The notes under the pieces were generated by a model. That model worked only from the letters and a program-made list of their open reading frames with translations. It was not told where the DNA came from and searched no databases. Positions 6,833-9,215 of a stretch of 9,215 nucleotides of DNA are shown here, piece by piece (within the stretch, counting starts at the first letter, position 1; each line of letters starts with the position of its first letter). A program made the translations under genes and the position numbers. Origin of the DNA: CAZOBJ01 sp964577825 (GTDB taxonomy: Bacteria > Planctomycetota > SZUA-567 > JAFGNG01); NCBI GenBank assembly GCA_964577825.1, contig CAZOBJ010000113.1, positions 1 through 9,215 on the forward strand, given 5' to 3'.

Positions 6833-8341
6833 ATGGGCAACAACCACCTGTTGAGCGTCGTGACGATCGCCGTCGCGTGCATGCTGCCCACGTGTGCGTG
6901 CCGGGCAGCCTCCGACGGGCAAGAACTGCGCATCGGCTGGGCGTCGGTGGACATCACCCCGAGCTTTCCCTGCAAGCTGCGCGGCCAGCGCTACGAACGT
7001 ATTGCGCAGAAGGCGCATGACCCGTTGACGGCCACGGCGCTCGCCCTGGAGTCGGCGTCCGGGGACACCCAGGCGGTCATCGTATCCGTGGACCTGGTCT
7101 CGACCTTCAACGGGCTGTGGAAAGAGGTCCGCGACCAGGTGGCCCCCCGCATTCCCGACTTCGACCCCCGCAACCTGTTCATCGCTGCGACGCACACGCA
7201 CACCGGGCCGTACTCGACCTACCCGGAACGCATCGCAGATGCGGTTGTACGGGCCTGGGAGGGCCGCAGCCCGGGCGGTGTGAGCTGGCAGCAGGGCGAG
7301 GCGGCCATCGGGTACTGCAGGATCTGCAAGCACGCGGACGGATCGTCTCACATGTACGGGGATCCCACCCGCCCCGACTTCATCGGCTTCGAGGGGGAAC
7401 ATGACCACAGGGTGAACCTGTTGTACACCTACGACGCATCGGGCGGCCTCACCGGCGTGGTGGTCAATCTCGCCTGCCCGTCCCAGCTTGTGGAGGGCGC
7501 ACTCGAGGTCTCGGCGGACTTCTGGCATCCGGTGCGCACGCAGCTGCGCGAGAGCGTGTCCGAGGACCTCGCCATCCTGCCCTTGTGCAGCGCGGCGGGC
7601 GACCAGTCGCCTCGCGACCTCGCGGACCCGAACCGCCCGCCGGACACCTGGGAAGGGACGGTGACGCTGGGTACGCGCATATCGGACGCGGTCAAGAGCA
7701 GGCTGCCGGCCGCGGAGCAGAGCATCACGAAACGTCTGGTGTTCGGGCACCGGGTCGAGGACGTGTATCTGACCATGAAGGACTCTCGGGGTGGAGGCGC
7801 GTTCCACACGGAGGTCCATGCGATCCGGCTCGGGGACATCGCCTTTGCCAACAACCCGTTCGAGCTCTACATCGGCCACGGGTTCGCGATGAAACGACGC
7901 AGCCGGGCGGCCATCACCTTTCTCGCGCAGTTGTCCGGGAACAGGGGCGGGGGGTATCTGCCCACGCAGTACGCCTCCGACGCCTATGTGCAGGCCTATG
8001 GCGCGCGGCACGAGAACGGCGTCGTGGGGCCCATCGGCGGACGCGAACTCGTCGACCACACGGTCGCGATGATCAACAGCATGTTTGCGGACGTGGACCA
8101 TGCGCGCGCGGATACGGACGGCGACGGCGCGGACGACGCGTGGGAGCTCGGCCGGTTCGGCGACCTGTCCCACGACGGCGCCGGGTTCGTCGCGGCGGTC
8201 GCGGCGCGGGACGGAGACGGCGACGGAGCCACGAACCTGGAGAAATCCGCGGCAGGCACGGACCCGAACGACCGGACAGATCGCTCGGGCGAGGAACCGT
8301 CTGCGAACGCCGCGAGCGAAGGCGACGCTTCAGTTCAGTAG
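6833..8341 (+). CDS. Exported neutral-ceramidase-like hydrolase, copy 1, with Asp-rich C-terminal module
   Basis: The product is 502 residues. The ATG at 6833 is preceded by AAGGGAGG with four bases between, and begins a signal peptide (about residues 1-26; the CACRAAS end favours ordinary cleavage, as the Cys residues do not form a proper lipobox). The mature part starts with RIGWASVDITP, the typical opening of neutral/alkaline ceramidase N-terminal domains. THTHTGP (His121, His123) matches the zinc-binding HTHSGP segment. LACPSQ (Cys215) sits where ceramidases have the second zinc His. AAGDQSPR (Ser259) aligns with the GDxSPN nucleophile hexapeptide. Neutral ceramidases cleave the amide of ceramide; the substrate here may be another acylated compound. 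Residues 427-438 (DTDGDGADDAWE) and 460 onward (DGDGDGATNLE...GTDP) are calcium-loop repeats common at the C-termini of exported PVC-type proteins. It is first of a tandem pair, 62 bases before copy 2. Confidence 0.87.
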   Translation: MGNNHLLSVVTIAVACMLPTCACRAASDGQELRIGWASVDITPSFPCKLRGQRYERIAQKAHDPLTATALALESASGDTQAVIVSVDLVSTFNGLWKEVRDQVAPRIPDFDPRNLFIAATHTHTGPYSTYPERIADAVVRAWEGRSPGGVSWQQGEAAIGYCRICKHADGSSHMYGDPTRPDFIGFEGEHDHRVNLLYTYDASGGLTGVVVNLACPSQLVEGALEVSADFWHPVRTQLRESVSEDLAILPLCSAAGDQSPRDLADPNRPPDTWEGTVTLGTRISDAVKSRLPAAEQSITKRLVFGHRVEDVYLTMKDSRGGGAFHTEVHAIRLGDIAFANNPFELYIGHGFAMKRRSRAAITFLAQLSGNRGGGYLPTQYASDAYVQAYGARHENGVVGPIGGRELVDHTVAMINSMFADVDHARADTDGDGADDAWELGRFGDLSHDGAGFVAAVAARDGDGDGATNLEKSAAGTDPNDRTDRSGEEPSANAASEGDASVQ

Positions 8342-9180
8342 GGGCGCGCAGGCGCGAGGCCCTGCGGCCCCGAGTGCGGGTGCGGGACAACAGGAGAGCA
8401 ACCATGGGCAGAAGCGTGCTGTTGGGCGTCGTGGCGGTCGCCGCCGCGTGCGTGCTGTCCACTTGTGCATGCCGGGCCGCGTCCGACGGCCAAGAGTTGC
8501 GCATCGGCTGGGCATCGGTGGACATCACCCCGACCTTCCCCTGCAAGCTGCGCGGCCTGATGTACGAACGCATCGCGGAGAAGGCGCACGATCCGTTGAC
8601 GGCCACGGCGCTCGCCCTGGAGTCCGCGTCCGGGGACACCCAGACGGTCATCGTGTCCGTGGACCTGGTCTCGCCCTTCAGCGGGTTGTTGAAAGAGGTC
8701 CGCGACCAGGTGGCCTCGCGCATTCCTGATTTCGACCCCAGGAACCTGTTCATCACTGCGACGCACACGCACACCGGCCCCTCCACCACCTATCCGGAGC
8801 GCATCGCAGACGCGGTCGTACAGGCCTGGGAGGGCCGCAGCCCGGGCGGCGTGAGCTGGCAGCAGGGCGAGGCGGCCATCGGATACTGCAGGATCTCCAG
8901 ATACGAAGACAATACGGCCCACATGTTCGGGGATCCGACCCGTCCCGGTTTCGTCGGCTTCGAAGCAGGTCGCGACCATAGGGTGAACCTCCTCTACACC
9001 TTCGACGCATCGGGAGCCATCACCGGCGTGGTGATCAATCTCGCCTGCCCGTCTCAGCTGGTCGCCGCCGAAGTCGAGGTCTCGGCGGACTTTTGGCATC
9101 CGGTCCGCACGCAGCTGCGCGAGAGCGTGTCCCCGGACCTTGCCATCCTGCCCTTGTGCAGCGCGGCGGGCGACCAGTGC
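6833..9180 (+). repeat. Tandem gene duplication, unit offset 1571 bases
   Basis: The first approximately 775 bases of the two ceramidase-like genes (6833-7609 and 8404-9180) align without any insertion or deletion. One 60-base stretch checked by hand (6901-6960 against 8472-8531) shows six differences. The leaders upstream of the two starts differ, so the visible duplication begins at or near the start codon. Confidence 0.85.
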
Positions 9181-9215
9181 CCCCCCGGTACGGGTCCGGA
9201 AACGCGCAGCGAGGA
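8404..9215 (+). CDS. Exported neutral-ceramidase-like protein, copy 2, 3' end outside window
   Basis: An open frame of 270 codons runs from the ATG at 8404 (AGGAG at 8392-8396, seven bases upstream) to the window end with no stop. It aligns without gaps to copy 1 at a constant offset of 1571 bases through about codon 260. By hand count there are about 45 differing residues in roughly 260, nine of them in the signal peptide. RIGWASVDITP, THTHTGP (His121, His123) and LACPSQ (Cys215) are kept. At the position of copy 1 Ser259 this protein has Cys (GDQCPP; tgc at 9178-9180), and similarity fades just after. It is probably co-transcribed with copy 1, since the 62-base gap has no terminator. Whether it has the Asp-rich C-terminal module cannot be seen. 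It is either a hydrolase with a Cys nucleophile, a changed activity, or an inactive paralogue. Confidence 0.85.
   Translation, partial: MGRSVLLGVVAVAAACVLSTCACRAASDGQELRIGWASVDITPTFPCKLRGLMYERIAEKAHDPLTATALALESASGDTQTVIVSVDLVSPFSGLLKEVRDQVASRIPDFDPRNLFITATHTHTGPSTTYPERIADAVVQAWEGRSPGGVSWQQGEAAIGYCRISRYEDNTAHMFGDPTRPGFVGFEAGRDHRVNLLYTFDASGAITGVVINLACPSQLVAAEVEVSADFWHPVRTQLRESVSPDLAILPLCSAAGDQCPPGTGPETRSE

Noticed and set aside
6584..8173. Minus-strand open frame of 529 codons opposite ceramidase-like copy 1
   Set aside because: It is antisense to a gene with signal peptide, zinc motif and nucleophile motif; the frame has no family features.
6833..9180. Tandem copies as a mobile element or assembly artefact
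   Set aside because: The copies differ at many positions, including the signal peptide and intergenic leader, so they are diverged paralogues; no terminal repeats or transposase are present.

Overview
This is a GC-rich bacterial window of about 9.2 kb. It holds five confident genes plus one frameshifted gene. Two of the genes run off the window ends. There are no tRNA or rRNA genes, CRISPR arrays, transposases or phage genes. The gene types are exported CocE-type and ceramidase-like hydrolases, a C-terminal DxDGDGxxDxWE calcium-loop module, a uroporphyrinogen-decarboxylase-fold protein with an HSDSD motif, and an SGNH hydrolase. This repertoire resembles soil or aquatic bacteria of the PVC, Armatimonadota or Hydrogenedentota type. 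That placement is inferred from domain style only; no phylogenetic marker is present.

Layout. Positions 1-1092 (+) encode an SGNH/GDSL hydrolase missing its N-terminus. A 254-nt gap with a candidate promoter (1299-1326) leads to 1347-3962 (+), a large exported CocE/NonD-family hydrolase fused to an unrecognised N-terminal domain. It converges on 4156-4960 (-), a DUF429 predicted nuclease split by one extra base in a C5 run at 4546-4550. Upstream of that on the minus strand, 5074-6315 (-) encodes a URO-D/MtaA-fold protein; the two minus-strand genes could form an operon. A 517-nt divergent regulatory region (6316-6832) follows. It contains a 10-bp inverted repeat that would pair with the URO-D ribosome binding site, three copies of a 9-mer, and a 32-nt hairpin carrying a perfect TTGACA in its centre. 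From 6833 the plus strand carries a tandem pair of neutral-ceramidase-like exported proteins: 6833-8341 complete, and 8404-9215 cut by the window end.

How the genes may work together. The CocE-like protein and the two ceramidase-like proteins all have signal peptides and are ester or amide hydrolases, which suggests extracytoplasmic breakdown of acylated or lipid-like substrates (inference). The DUF429 and URO-D-like proteins lack signal peptides and are probably cytoplasmic. The most notable observation is that the tandem ceramidase-like copies differ at the residue aligning with the ceramidase nucleophile: Ser259 in copy 1, Cys259 in copy 2. I see no defence system or other clearly new multi-gene system. 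The unusual features are the fused domain on the hydrolase, the Ser/Cys divergence and the structured divergent promoter region.
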